Source: Dechloromonas denitrificans
Lineage (GTDB): Bacteria; Pseudomonadota; Gammaproteobacteria; Burkholderiales; Rhodocyclaceae
Assembly (NCBI RefSeq): GCF_020510685.1
Contig: NZ_CP075185.1
Span: forward strand, 1,550,001-1,614,000
DNA length: 64,000 nt
Direction: 5' to 3'
This document shows, piece by piece, positions 1-8,925 of the stretch; position 1 is the stretch's first letter; every line of letters begins with the position of its first letter. Made by a program: the position numbers and the translations under genes. Under the pieces are notes generated by a model, which did not search any database, had not been told where the DNA came from, and saw only the letters and a list, made by a program, of their open reading frames with translations.

Positions 1-1495
1 AGCGCTCGAACATCGTCGGGAATCGTGTGCGATCGGAAACAGAGAGATGGGCCTTGCCCGTATTGCTGTAGCGATAGATGCCGGCAGCCTGATAATTCGT
101 CGCATAGCTGTCCGAGATGGGTTGATTGAAAAGTCGCGAGGGAATCGAGCCGCCGGGACTTGCAAACTCCTCCGCCTGCTTCGAATAACGGGTATCGCGA
201 CTGATCCCGCCAACTAGATCGAACTTCGACGTGATGTGCCATGTGTCCTCAATAGCCACGGAGACGGTATCCTCGACCGTTTTTTGGGCTGGTTCGGTAA
301 AGTTGGCAGGCGTAGTCGTCGTCGCTGCACGGGTGTATTGCCACTCCTTATGCTCATCTCGACGATAGTGGAGAGCTGCCTTGAGGGTCTGCTGAGCAAA
401 ATAATCGGTGCCAACTTCGACGCTGAAGCCCTTGGCGTTGTCGTCGTAATAGCTGACGAAATTCTGGGTATTCAGTGAAACGTTGGTGTACGCAACCAAG
501 GTGTTTTCAAAGGTGTTGTAGTACGCACGGGTCTTCAGATAGGTCTTGTCGGAAAGCTGGGTATGCGACAACCAATAAAGACTGGAGGTGTCCCAGGTCG
601 GCCAGTCCCAAGTGCTGATCGTCGATGTCCCGGTTACCGCGCCGATGCCGTGTTTTTCACCTTCCTGCTTGACGAAATTCAGCGAATATTCATCGGTGGC
701 ATTTGGTGTAAAGCCGGCTTTCAGATTGACTCGCCAGTCCTTCTTGCTGGTGTTGTCACGGTCGCCGCCGTTTTCGGCAACCGTCGGCTTGAAGTCATTC
801 GATACCCGCCAGTGGTCCATGTCGCGTTGTTCAACGCTGGCCTGAAGATAATATGACTCCTGCCGTCCGCCGACACTAACGTACTCGGTATTGCCGCTGT
901 ACTTGCCATCATTGCCGAACGAGGCCGAAGCGCGTGCCTCTCCCTCGAAAGGTTTAACCGGTTTGCGCGTCACCAGATTGATCGCGCCGCCCATCCCATC
1001 CGGGCCGTTGAGAACGGAGACATAGCCTTTCGACACCTGGATTTCAGACAAGTCGGGCGTCAGGAAGCGGTCAAAGTCGATCCGGTTGTCAGCCGGCAAA
1101 TACAGGCGAATACCATCCATGAACAATGGAACCTGCCAGCGATCAAAGCCACGGATACTGATGAGCGATTCGTTACGGCTTCCCGAGCCAGCCGTCGTCG
1201 TTACCCCCGGGATGATATTCAACGCTTCGGGCAGAGCATCCCGGCTGAAATCCAAAATCTGCTCACGATCCAGCGTAGCGGTTCCAAGCGGCGTCTCGTC
1301 TTCACGCTTGGCACTGACGGTGATCTGGCCAAGTGTGAATACGTTGCTCTCTGCTGCGGCGCTGCCAGTCTTGCTGTCTGTGGTGTCAGCGGCAGATTGC
1401 ATTGAGAATGCTGCGGCCAGCAGTGCAGGTAGTAGTCGAAGAGCAAACTTGTGACCATGCTCTATCGCTTGTTTTTCAGAAATGAGTCTTGGCAT
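1..1495 (-). CDS. TonB-dependent outer membrane receptor (3' end outside window)
   Basis: The visible 498 codons start at ATG 1495, preceded by a GGGGGAA ribosome binding site. A signal peptide covers about residues 1-36. A plug domain follows, with ITVSAKR (TonB box region), PGVTT, SIRGFD, GPDGMGGAINLVTRKP, then beta-barrel strands. Near the window edge RTRFPTMFER, a motif typical of siderophore/vitamin-type receptors, is present. The protein binds a metal chelate or other ligand at the outer membrane and imports it using TonB energy. The ligand cannot be told from sequence. The gene lies 101 bp downstream of an unknown gene that has a NifA/sigma-54 promoter on the same strand, with no clear terminator between, so co-transcription is possible. 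The C-terminal barrel lies beyond position 1. Confidence 0.9.
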   Translation of the reverse strand, partial: MPRLISEKQAIEHGHKFALRLLPALLAAAFSMQSAADTTDSKTGSAAAESNVFTLGQITVSAKREDETPLGTATLDREQILDFSRDALPEALNIIPGVTTTAGSGSRNESLISIRGFDRWQVPLFMDGIRLYLPADNRIDFDRFLTPDLSEIQVSKGYVSVLNGPDGMGGAINLVTRKPVKPFEGEARASASFGNDGKYSGNTEYVSVGGRQESYYLQASVEQRDMDHWRVSNDFKPTVAENGGDRDNTSKKDWRVNLKAGFTPNATDEYSLNFVKQEGEKHGIGAVTGTSTISTWDWPTWDTSSLYWLSHTQLSDKTYLKTRAYYNTFENTLVAYTNVSLNTQNFVSYYDDNAKGFSVEVGTDYFAQQTLKAALHYRRDEHKEWQYTRAATTTTPANFTEPAQKTVEDTVSVAIEDTWHITSKFDLVGGISRDTRYSKQAEEFASPGGSIPSRLFNQPISDSYATNYQAAGIYRYSNTGKAHLSVSDRTRFPTMFER

Positions 1496-1596
1496 ACGTT
1501 CCCCCAGAACAGTTGATGTGGCTGTAAATAACAAAATCAGTAAGCAAGCAAATACCGATAAGCCTTCCCAATTTGAGATGCTGGCCAGGCTCCGGT

Positions 1597-2010
1597 TTAG
1601 CGTGGCATCGTCTGGCTGAAGGCGTAGAAGCCGCGGGGCGAGCGGCAGTCGCTGGCGCTGCTCCGGCGATAGACCAGCCAGCGCTCGTCGCGCAGGCGCC
1701 AGGCGGCCAGTTCCTCGCTGTAGGTGACGACTTGGTAGAACTCCTCGTCGTCGTCCGAGGCCAACTCGGTCAGTTCGAAACGGTAGGCGGTGAAGCAGGC
1801 CTGATCGTCGGCGTCGTAACCCACCGTGCGATCGGCGCTGATTTCGTATTCGCTGTATTGCGCGAAATAGAGCGGGGCGTCGACCGCGTCCAGCCATTCG
1901 TCCGGCAGGTGGCTGCCCCAGGCCGGCAGGCGCTCCGCCTGGCGGTTTTTCCGGCTTTTTCCGAGGTTGGTGGCAGGCGAACGGGTGGCGGATGGCGTTT
2001 CCGGTTTCAT
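1597..2010 (-). CDS. Unknown 137-aa protein under NifA/sigma-54 control
   Basis: I do not recognise the family. The product is soluble, without signal peptide or membrane segment, acidic in the middle (run of D and E near TELASDDDEEFYQ) and rich in aromatic residues. ATG 2010 lies about 29 nt downstream of the start site expected from the -24/-12 element at 2050-2065. A TTG at 2025 is an alternative start. Two tandem TGT-N10-ACA sites lie further upstream. This placement makes it a likely member of the nitrogen fixation regulon. It is followed by a TonB-dependent receptor on the same strand. Its function is unknown. Confidence 0.75.
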   Translation of the reverse strand: MKPETPSATRSPATNLGKSRKNRQAERLPAWGSHLPDEWLDAVDAPLYFAQYSEYEISADRTVGYDADDQACFTAYRFELTELASDDDEEFYQVVTYSEELAAWRLRDERWLVYRRSSASDCRSPRGFYAFSQTMPR

Positions 2011-2049
2011 AAGCAAGATATACAAAGTTATATAACGATACTCAGTATT

Positions 2050-2065
2050 AGCAAGTCCGGTGCCA
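2050..2065 (-). promoter_or_regulatory. Sigma-54 promoter of the unknown gene ending at 1597
   Basis: The minus strand reads TGGCACCGGACTTGCT, a full match to the -24/-12 consensus (GG-N10-GC). The predicted transcription start is near 2039, about 29 nt before ATG 2010. Tandem NifA sites lie 84 and 104 bp upstream, measured to the -12 GC. Confidence 0.85.
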
Positions 2066-2127
2066 GTCGGAAAGCAAGCTGAATAGATCGGTTTGGGCGG
2101 GTTTTGGTGGGGTTTGCGACTTCGTTA

Positions 2128-2163
2128 TGTTGTTAACTATACAACGATGTCGACAAGCCGACA
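2128..2163. promoter_or_regulatory. Tandem NifA upstream activator sites
   Basis: Two exact TGT-N10-ACA sites lie at 2128-2143 and 2148-2163. Their centres are 20 bp apart, about two helical turns. They sit upstream of the minus-strand sigma-54 promoter at 2050-2065. This is the only nif promoter in the window with two sites. The second site overlaps the hairpin at 2156-2176 that follows the preceding operon. Confidence 0.8.
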
Positions 2164-2176
2164 GAAGGTGTCGGCT
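2156..2176 (-). terminator. Hairpin after the ferredoxin-nifZ-nifF operon
   Basis: AGCCGACA and TGTCGGCT form an 8-bp perfect stem with a 5-nt loop, starting 10 bp after the stop codon of the gene ending at 2187. There is no T-run on the minus strand, so it may be a weak terminator or an mRNA end stabiliser. Confidence 0.4.
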
Positions 2177-2186
2177 GGGTCAGCGC

Positions 2187-2489
2187 TCAGGCGTCGAAAT
2201 GCAGGGCGAGACTTTCCAGCACCTTGGGCAAGGGGATGTTTTCCTCGCTTTCGAGAATGCCCGGTACCGGGTGCGGGTACTCGTAGAAAATGCCGTAGGT
2301 GCCGGCACGCTGACCATGCAGGAAGACATGGGCGCGCAATTTGTTCAGCTCGGTGTGGTGCAGGGTGACCATGTTCGGGTCGCCGCTGTCTTCGGCGATA
2401 TCGCAGGCCTGGGCGATGCGCTCGTCGAGCGAGACCAGGACGCGGCGGATTTCGCGGGCCTTGGGGGCGGCCCAGGGATTGACGTTCAT
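2187..2489 (-). CDS. Unknown 100-aa protein, last gene of the nifF operon
   Basis: The family is not recognised. It is a small soluble protein with a likely helical N-terminal half (AREIRRVLVSLDERIAQACDIAED) and a C-terminal part rich in P, E and aromatic residues. The ATG overlaps the stop codon of nifF by 4 bp, so the two genes are translationally coupled. It lies in a NifA-driven operon with the [2Fe-2S] ferredoxin, nifZ and nifF. A role in electron delivery to nitrogenase or in nitrogenase assembly is an inference from position only. Confidence 0.8.
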   Translation of the reverse strand: MNVNPWAAPKAREIRRVLVSLDERIAQACDIAEDSGDPNMVTLHHTELNKLRAHVFLHGQRAGTYGIFYEYPHPVPGILESEENIPLPKVLESLALHFDA

Positions 2490-3019
2490 GGCTGCAGCTC
2501 CGGTCGAATTTGCGCCAGCCAGCGATCGATCCGTTCTTCGCTGAGCAGCGGCTGATTGATCTGGTCGAGGGCCAGGCCGAGGAAATGTTCGCCATCGACG
2601 GCCTGCGAGGCGGCGAACTGGTAACCGGCCGTCGGCCAGTAGCCGATGGCCCGGGCGCCGCGCGCTACCAGCGCATCGTGAATGATGCCGATGGCGTCGA
2701 CGAATTCGTCCGGGTACTTCTTCTGGTCGCCCAGGCCGAAAATCGCAACGACCTTGCCGGCCAGGTCGGTGTCGGCCAGTTGCGGCAGGAATTCCTCCCA
2801 GCTCGGCTGGCTGAGGCCGGTCGACAGCCCCGGCAATTCCCCGGCCCCGAGCGTCGAGCTGCCGAGAATCAGCAGCTCGCAGGCGAGAAAGTCATCAAGC
2901 GTCGTCCGCCCGATATTGACCGGGGTCGCCGCCGCATCGCCCAATTTCTTGGCGATCTGCTTGGCGACCAGCCGGGTGCGGCCGGTGTCGGTACCGAAAA
3001 ATATGCCGATTCTGGCCAT
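2486..3019 (-). CDS. nifF: Nif-specific long-chain flavodoxin
   Basis: NifF carries one FMN and passes low-potential electrons to the nitrogenase Fe protein. At 177 residues it has the long-chain flavodoxin size. The N-terminus has the FMN phosphate loop GTDTGRT after a first beta strand (IGIFFG). The middle has LILGSSTLGAGELP and the FGLGDQKKYPDEF stretch of the isoalloxazine-binding loop, and the C-terminal half has the long-chain insertion. It sits between nifZ (9 bp upstream) and an unknown gene with which it overlaps by 4 bp. The whole operon has a NifA-type promoter, which supports nifF over a housekeeping flavodoxin. Confidence 0.92.
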   Translation of the reverse strand: MARIGIFFGTDTGRTRLVAKQIAKKLGDAAATPVNIGRTTLDDFLACELLILGSSTLGAGELPGLSTGLSQPSWEEFLPQLADTDLAGKVVAIFGLGDQKKYPDEFVDAIGIIHDALVARGARAIGYWPTAGYQFAASQAVDGEHFLGLALDQINQPLLSEERIDRWLAQIRPELQP

Positions 3020-3028
3020 GGCTTGCCC

Positions 3029-3298
3029 TCAGGCGCTGATCGGTTCTTCCTGGGTCAGCTCTTCCGGCAGGCAACCGACCGGGTTGCCGAGCAGGCCGTC
3101 CGGGCCGCTTTCGAAGCGCACCAGATAGATTTCCTTGCTCTCGTCCATTTCGGCAACCCCGAAATGCACCACCACGCCGCGTGATCCGGCTGCGGCGATC
3201 AGGCCTTCTTCCTCGTCCACGCCGGGCATGCCGCCATCGTTCAGGATGTCTTCGGCGGCATAGACCATGTCGCCAATCTCGTAGGGAATCGCGCTCAT
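3029..3298 (-). CDS. nifZ: NifZ, nitrogenase P-cluster maturation protein
   Basis: NifZ proteins help form the second P-cluster of the MoFe protein. This 89-residue copy has the family core: an N-terminal G-D-x-V-Y-A segment, NDGGMPG, a G-x-R-G-V-V strand, Y-L-V-R-F and the C-terminal VGCLPEEL. It is a short form lacking the C-terminal extension of the Azotobacter protein. ATG 3298 has a GGAG ribosome binding site 8 nt upstream. An earlier in-frame start at 3316 would overlap the preceding ferredoxin gene. It lies between the [2Fe-2S] ferredoxin gene and nifF in the same operon. Confidence 0.88.
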   Translation of the reverse strand: MSAIPYEIGDMVYAAEDILNDGGMPGVDEEEGLIAAAGSRGVVVHFGVAEMDESKEIYLVRFESGPDGLLGNPVGCLPEELTQEEPISA

Positions 3299-3302
3299 CG
3301 TC

Positions 3303-3632
3303 TCAGCTCCAGACATCAGCCGGCGCCAGCAGGCGCTCGACCGGTTGATCGAACATCAGGTGCTCGTCGATGATCACGCCGACATCTTCCGGCTTGACCC
3401 CGGTGTACATCACGCCTTCCGGATAGACCAGGATGCTCGGGCCGAGATGGCAGGGGCCGAGGCAGCCGGTATTGGTCAGCTGGAAGCCGGAGGCCCACAG
3501 GTTGCGGGCGGTGAATTCGTCCGAGAAGGCCTGCCAGGTCTGGGCGCAGGCTTTGTCCTGGCAGGAACCGCGCGGATGGCCGGCCGGGCGGCCCTGGACG
3601 CAGACTAGTACGTGTTTCTTGGGTTTTGGCAT
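3303..3632 (-). CDS. Thioredoxin-like [2Fe-2S] ferredoxin (Shethna type)
   Basis: This 109-residue protein has the cysteine pattern of thioredoxin-fold [2Fe-2S] ferredoxins: C near residue 11, GSC then KAC near 24-28, and TGCLGPC near 57-61, followed by a beta strand ending ILVYPEGVMYTGV. In Azotobacter and Clostridium such proteins interact with nitrogenase. It is the first gene of the operon with nifZ and nifF, directly behind the sigma-54 promoter at 3662-3677 and NifA site 3721-3736. Its job is probably electron transfer or conformational protection of nitrogenase; which of the two cannot be decided here. Confidence 0.88.
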   Translation of the reverse strand: MPKPKKHVLVCVQGRPAGHPRGSCQDKACAQTWQAFSDEFTARNLWASGFQLTNTGCLGPCHLGPSILVYPEGVMYTGVKPEDVGVIIDEHLMFDQPVERLLAPADVWS

Positions 3633-3661
3633 GAAGCTCTCCTGGTTGATGGGAGAGTCAT

Positions 3662-3677
3662 TGCAAGGGTAATGCCA
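3662..3677 (-). promoter_or_regulatory. Sigma-54 promoter of the ferredoxin-nifZ-nifF operon
   Basis: The minus strand reads TGGCATTACCCTTGCA, a near-perfect -24/-12 element (GG-N10-GC). The predicted start site near 3651 is about 19 nt upstream of ATG 3632. Confidence 0.88.
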
Positions 3678-3720
3678 GCTTGGAATCCAATGGATTCAGT
3701 GGCTTGTCGCGATGCGGCTA

Positions 3721-3736
3721 TGTCATGTTTGCGACA
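3721..3736. promoter_or_regulatory. NifA upstream activator site
   Basis: TGT-CATGTTTGCG-ACA is an exact TGT-N10-ACA site. It is 65 bp upstream of the -12 GC of the ferredoxin-nifZ-nifF promoter and 25 bp from the 3' end of tRNA-Thr. Confidence 0.85.
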
Positions 3737-3761
3737 AAACCGGCGACACCAACCAAAAAGG

Positions 3762-3836
<75 letters not shown>

Positions 3837-3841
3837 AAACC

Positions 3842-3917
3842 TGGTGCGTCCTGACGGGCTCGAACCGCCGACATTCTGCGTGTAAGGCAGACGCTCTACC
3901 AACTGAGCTAAGAACGC
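3842..3917 (-). tRNA. tRNA-Val (TAC)
   Basis: Minus-strand cloverleaf: acceptor GCGTTCT pairs with AGGACGC (one G-U pair), D arm GCTCAGTTGGTAGAGC, anticodon stem TCTGC/GCAGA with loop CTTACAC (anticodon TAC), T arm with GGTTCGAGCCC, encoded CCA. A TATAAT box lies 12 nt upstream of the 5' end. Confidence 0.96.
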
Positions 3918-3928
3918 GTGGGGCGCGC

Positions 3929-3934
3929 ATTATA
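3929..3934 (-). promoter_or_regulatory. -10 box of the tRNA-Val/tRNA-Thr unit
   Basis: A perfect TATAAT on the minus strand is followed by the GC-rich discriminator GCGCGCCCC, as is usual for stringently controlled stable RNA promoters. A good -35 box is not obvious. Confidence 0.6.
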
Positions 3935-4032
3935 ACGAAAAAGTCGGCGTCTGCCGGATTATTTGCCGGCTTTTTTCCCGGCCGCGTTCCGATGCTACGA
4001 TGTGCCTTTAATTACGTCGCCAGGCTTGATCA

Positions 4033-4782
4033 ATGGCTGTTTGCCGATTCCTTTTGACCGTCAGCCTGGGGTTGCTTTGCGGTCTGATAGCGCCACTGGC
4101 GCAGGCGGAAGACAAGGTGCTGCGGGTTGCCGTACTCGATGATGCGCCGCCGATGGCTTATCGCGACAGCCGCGGCAATCTGACCGGCTTCAGCTATACG
4201 ATTGCCCAGGCGTTGTGCGAGGAAATGAAGGTGCGGTGCCAATTCCAGGTGACCCGCCTCGACTATCTGATTGATGATCTGGCGGCCGGGAATTTCGATA
4301 TCGCCGCGGTCGGCTTGCTGAATACGCCGGAGCGGGCCGAGAAGATCCTTTTCAGCAAATCCGTCTATCGTTCGATTTCGCTGTGGTTCGCCCGCCCGGG
4401 TATCGATCCGGGGCAGCGCGGCATCCGCGTTTCGACCTTTCGCGGCTCGGCGCATGAGCGCTATCTCAAGGCGCAGGGCTGGGACGTGGTCAGTGCGCAA
4501 AGCGATGGCCAGATGCTCGAACAACTGTCGGCCGGCGTCGCCCAGGCGGTGGTCGTGCCCCTGATGACCAGTTTGGGGCTGCAGAAGAACCCGAAGTTCC
4601 TGCAGTTCGGCCTGACCCCCAGCGTGCTGCACGCCGCCGAACTGGAGGGCGCCGCGTCTTTCGGCATCAATCCGCACCGAGCCGATCTCAAGGCGTCGCT
4701 CGACAAGGCGCTCGATGCCATCTTGCGCAACGGGGTCTATGAGCGGATCAACACCCAGTTCCTGCCGTTTCGGGTGAACTGA
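4033..4782 (+). CDS. Periplasmic solute-binding protein, amino-acid ABC type (SBP family 3)
   Basis: The 249-residue product has a signal peptide cut after AQA-ED (residues 1-26) and the family 3 solute-binding fold: LRVAVLDDAPPMAYRD, the G-F-x-Y-x-I-A segment, a core D-x-A-A-V-G-L-x-N-T-P-x-R strand and FSKSVYRS. No permease or ATPase gene lies nearby, so it may serve a distant transporter or act as a sensor input. It stands alone on the plus strand between the tRNA genes and the convergent nifA. The substrate is unknown. Confidence 0.82.
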   Translation: MAVCRFLLTVSLGLLCGLIAPLAQAEDKVLRVAVLDDAPPMAYRDSRGNLTGFSYTIAQALCEEMKVRCQFQVTRLDYLIDDLAAGNFDIAAVGLLNTPERAEKILFSKSVYRSISLWFARPGIDPGQRGIRVSTFRGSAHERYLKAQGWDVVSAQSDGQMLEQLSAGVAQAVVVPLMTSLGLQKNPKFLQFGLTPSVLHAAELEGAASFGINPHRADLKASLDKALDAILRNGVYERINTQFLPFRVN

Positions 4783-4795
4783 AAGCGGCCGGCCT

Positions 4796-6415
4796 TCAGA
4801 ACTGCTTGACCTCGATGTTCAGCGTCTGGATGCGGTAGGCGATCTGCCGCGGCGTCATGCCGAGAATCCGTGCCGCCTTGGCCTGGACCCAGCCGGCCTG
4901 TTCGAGCGCGGCGATGACCCGTTCCTTTTCCGAGAGGTTGGGGTCGTCGATATCGACCTCGGCGTTCGGGCTGAAAATCGGGGCCGGGGCGACGCTGCCG
5001 CCGGCCCGCGCCGGCTTGCCGGGGGCGCGGTCGCGGGCGCTCGGGAAACGGATCAGATCGACGTCGATATGGCCGTCCTCGGAGAGCACGGCGGCGCGTT
5101 CCAGACAGTTTTCCAGTTCGCGCACATTGCCCGGCCACTCATGGTTGGCCAGCCGGCGCTGGGCCATGTCGGTCAGGCTGAGCTTGCGCTTCTGGTCGTT
5201 GCCGATCTTGGTCAGCAGGTGGCGGGCGATTTCCGGAATGTCCTCGATCCGCTCGCGCAGCGGCGGCAGGAAGAGCGGCATGACGTTCAGCCGGTAGAAC
5301 AAGTCTTCGCGGAAGTCGCCCATATCGACGGCGGTTTCCAGATCGCGGTGCGTCGCGGCAATGATCCGGACATCGACCTTGATGGTCCGGCTGCCGCCGA
5401 CCCGCTCGAATTCGCCTTCCTGCAGGATACGCAGCAGCTTGGCCTGGAAAGCCGAGGAGACTTCGCCGATTTCGTCGAGGAACAGGGTGCCGCCATGCGC
5501 CTGCTCGAAGCGGCCCTTGCGCGACTCGACGGCGCCGGTGAAGGCACCGCGTTCGTGGCCGAACAGCTCGGATTCGAGCAGGTTTTCCGGCAGCGCGGCG
5601 CAGTTCAGGCGGACCAGCGCATTGCGGGCGCGCGGCGAGTTGTAGTGGATGGCGTTGGCGATCAGTTCCTTGCCGGTCCCGGTCTCGCCGCGGATCAGCA
5701 CGGTGGTGTTCCATTTGGCGACCATCCGCGCCTGATCGAAAACCCGGCGCATCACCGCCGAACGCCCGACCATGCTATCGAAACCGAACTGATGACGAAC
5801 GGTGCGGCGCAACAGGTCGCGCTCCTCGACCAGGGTTGATTTCTCCTGCGCCACTTCGAGCGACAGGCGCAGGCTCTGGCCGATCAGGTTGGCGACCATT
5901 TCGACGAACTGGGCGCGTTCCTCGAGCAGGCCGTCTTCCTCGGCTTCCGGCTGGACGGCGAGAACGCCCTGCAGGTTGCCGCCGACCTTGATCGGCACGG
6001 CGATGAACGGCAGTTCCGGTTGATAGACCTTCTGCCGGTTGAGAAAGCGCGGCTCGTCGGCGACGCGCGCCAGCTTAATCGTCCGTGGTTTTTCGAGGAC
6101 CAGGCCGATCATGCCTTCGCCCGGGCCGTACTGGGCGTCGTCCGAGTCCGGGCCGTTCGGGTTGTAGATGGTATGGATGTTCAGGTTGCCGGTTTCCGGA
6201 TCGACCACGCTGATCAGGCCGCGTGTCAGGCCGGCTTCGTCATGCAGCACGCGCAGCACGTCGCGGAGCGATTCCTTGAAGGCCAACGAGCGGCTGAGGA
6301 CGCGGCTGACGGCATAGAGCGCCGAGAGCAGCATGATGTTGAGTTCATGCGTTCGGCAGTAGCCCCCGGGGGGCGGGCACTCGGCGTCGGCGCTGTGGAT
6401 GATGTGTTCGTGCAT
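4796..6415 (-). CDS. nifA: NifA, sigma-54-dependent activator of nif genes
   Basis: NifA activates sigma-54 RNA polymerase at nif promoters by binding TGT-N10-ACA. The 539 residues comprise an N-terminal GAF domain (about 30-185), an AAA+ domain with Walker A GETGTGKE (243-250), the sigma-54 contact loop GAFTGA, Walker [10 protein letters not shown] and the WPGNVRELEN sensor region, and a C-terminal Fis-type helix-turn-helix (AARILGMTPRQIAYRI). The linker between AAA+ and DNA-binding domains has no cysteines, so this is the oxygen-insensitive NifL-partnered type rather than the rhizobial type. It is 23 bp downstream of nifL on the same strand. Confidence 0.96.
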   Translation of the reverse strand: MHEHIIHSADAECPPPGGYCRTHELNIMLLSALYAVSRVLSRSLAFKESLRDVLRVLHDEAGLTRGLISVVDPETGNLNIHTIYNPNGPDSDDAQYGPGEGMIGLVLEKPRTIKLARVADEPRFLNRQKVYQPELPFIAVPIKVGGNLQGVLAVQPEAEEDGLLEERAQFVEMVANLIGQSLRLSLEVAQEKSTLVEERDLLRRTVRHQFGFDSMVGRSAVMRRVFDQARMVAKWNTTVLIRGETGTGKELIANAIHYNSPRARNALVRLNCAALPENLLESELFGHERGAFTGAVESRKGRFEQAHGGTLFLDEIGEVSSAFQAKLLRILQEGEFERVGGSRTIKVDVRIIAATHRDLETAVDMGDFREDLFYRLNVMPLFLPPLRERIEDIPEIARHLLTKIGNDQKRKLSLTDMAQRRLANHEWPGNVRELENCLERAAVLSEDGHIDVDLIRFPSARDRAPGKPARAGGSVAPAPIFSPNAEVDIDDPNLSEKERVIAALEQAGWVQAKAARILGMTPRQIAYRIQTLNIEVKQF

Positions 6416-6438
6416 GCTGTGCTCGCTATTTATTGTTA

Positions 6439-8034
<1,596 letters not shown>

Positions 8035-8085
8035 TCAGCTAAATGCACTGCTGGCCGAGGGAAGGAGGAAATGCGACGTAATTTC

Positions 8086-8101
8086 TGTCGGATTGACGAC
8101 A
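8086..8101. promoter_or_regulatory. NifA site shared by nifLA and the rnf operon
   Basis: TGT-CGGATTGACG-ACA is an exact TGT-N10-ACA site in the divergent intergenic region. It is 87 bp from the nifL -12 element on one side and 158 bp from the rnf -12 element on the other. It is the only such site I see in the gap. Confidence 0.8.
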
Positions 8102-8237
8102 TTTTGGTGGGCTGAAAACGCACCAATTTCGTGCGTCAGGCTTCCGGCCGGGCGAAAGCGGCCTTTTCTTGTCCCCATTTTTGGGAATCGGGAATATTTC
8201 TTCGGGTTTCGGGGGGTGAAGTCGCTTCTCTGGTTAT

Positions 8238-8253
8238 TGGCATAGAAGCTGCT
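8238..8253 (+). promoter_or_regulatory. Sigma-54 promoter of the rnf operon
   Basis: TGGCATAGAAGCTGCT has GG-N10-GC with good -24 and -12 blocks. The predicted start near 8264 places ATG 8256 outside the transcript and supports ATG 8286 as the rnfG start. Confidence 0.82.
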
Positions 8254-8285
8254 AGATGGGTAGCAAGCCAACCCACATTTCGATC

Positions 8286-8924
8286 ATGACTACTACCCAA
8301 ACTGCGACCGAAGTGCCCGTCCCCAGCCAGACCAAGATGTTCAAACATGGCGTGATTCTCTGCCTGTTCTGTCTGGGATTCGGGTTGCTCCTGGCTATCA
8401 CCAACGAGATCACGCTCGACGACATCGAGGCGCGCGCCATCGAGGACAAGCAGAATTCGTTGAGCCAGGTCTTGCCGGACGAGTTGCACGACAACAATCC
8501 GGTGACCGATACGGTAGCCATGGTGAATGCCGAGGGCAAGGCCTTGACCGTTTTTCGCGCCCGGAAGAACGGCAAGGTGACCGGGGTGGCTTACGAGATT
8601 TTCGGTACCGGCTACGCCGGCGAAATCAAGCTGATGATGGGCATCGATGCCGCGGGCAAGCTGCTCGGCGTGCGCGTTCTGGCGCACAAGGAAACACCGG
8701 GCCTGGGCGACAAGATCGAGGTCAAGAAAGGGCCGTGGATCGAGCGCTTCACCGGGCTCTCGATGGGCAATCCGCCGCTCGAGCGCTGGAAGGTGAAAAA
8801 GGATGGTGGCGACTTCGACCAGTTCGCCGGCGCGACGATCACACCGCGCGGCGTGATGGTCGCCATTCGCAGCGGACTCGAATTTTTTGCAGAGAACAAA
8901 ACCCGTTTGACGGAGGCTGACTGA
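8286..8924 (+). CDS. rnfG: RnfG, covalent-FMN subunit of the Rnf complex
   Basis: RnfG is a membrane-anchored, periplasm-facing flavoprotein of the ion-translocating NADH:ferredoxin oxidoreductase. The 212 residues have one N-terminal membrane helix (GVILCLFCLGFGLLLAI) and the C-terminal FMN_bind domain, with ETPGLGDKI and the flavinylation motif GATIT, its last Thr near residue 186. The sigma-54 start site near 8264 rules out the upstream ATG at 8256. No strong Shine-Dalgarno precedes ATG 8286. It is the first gene of the operon, an order unlike rnfABCDGEH of Azotobacter. Confidence 0.93.
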   Translation: MTTTQTATEVPVPSQTKMFKHGVILCLFCLGFGLLLAITNEITLDDIEARAIEDKQNSLSQVLPDELHDNNPVTDTVAMVNAEGKALTVFRARKNGKVTGVAYEIFGTGYAGEIKLMMGIDAAGKLLGVRVLAHKETPGLGDKIEVKKGPWIERFTGLSMGNPPLERWKVKKDGGDFDQFAGATITPRGVMVAIRSGLEFFAENKTRLTEAD

Positions 8925-8925
8925 C

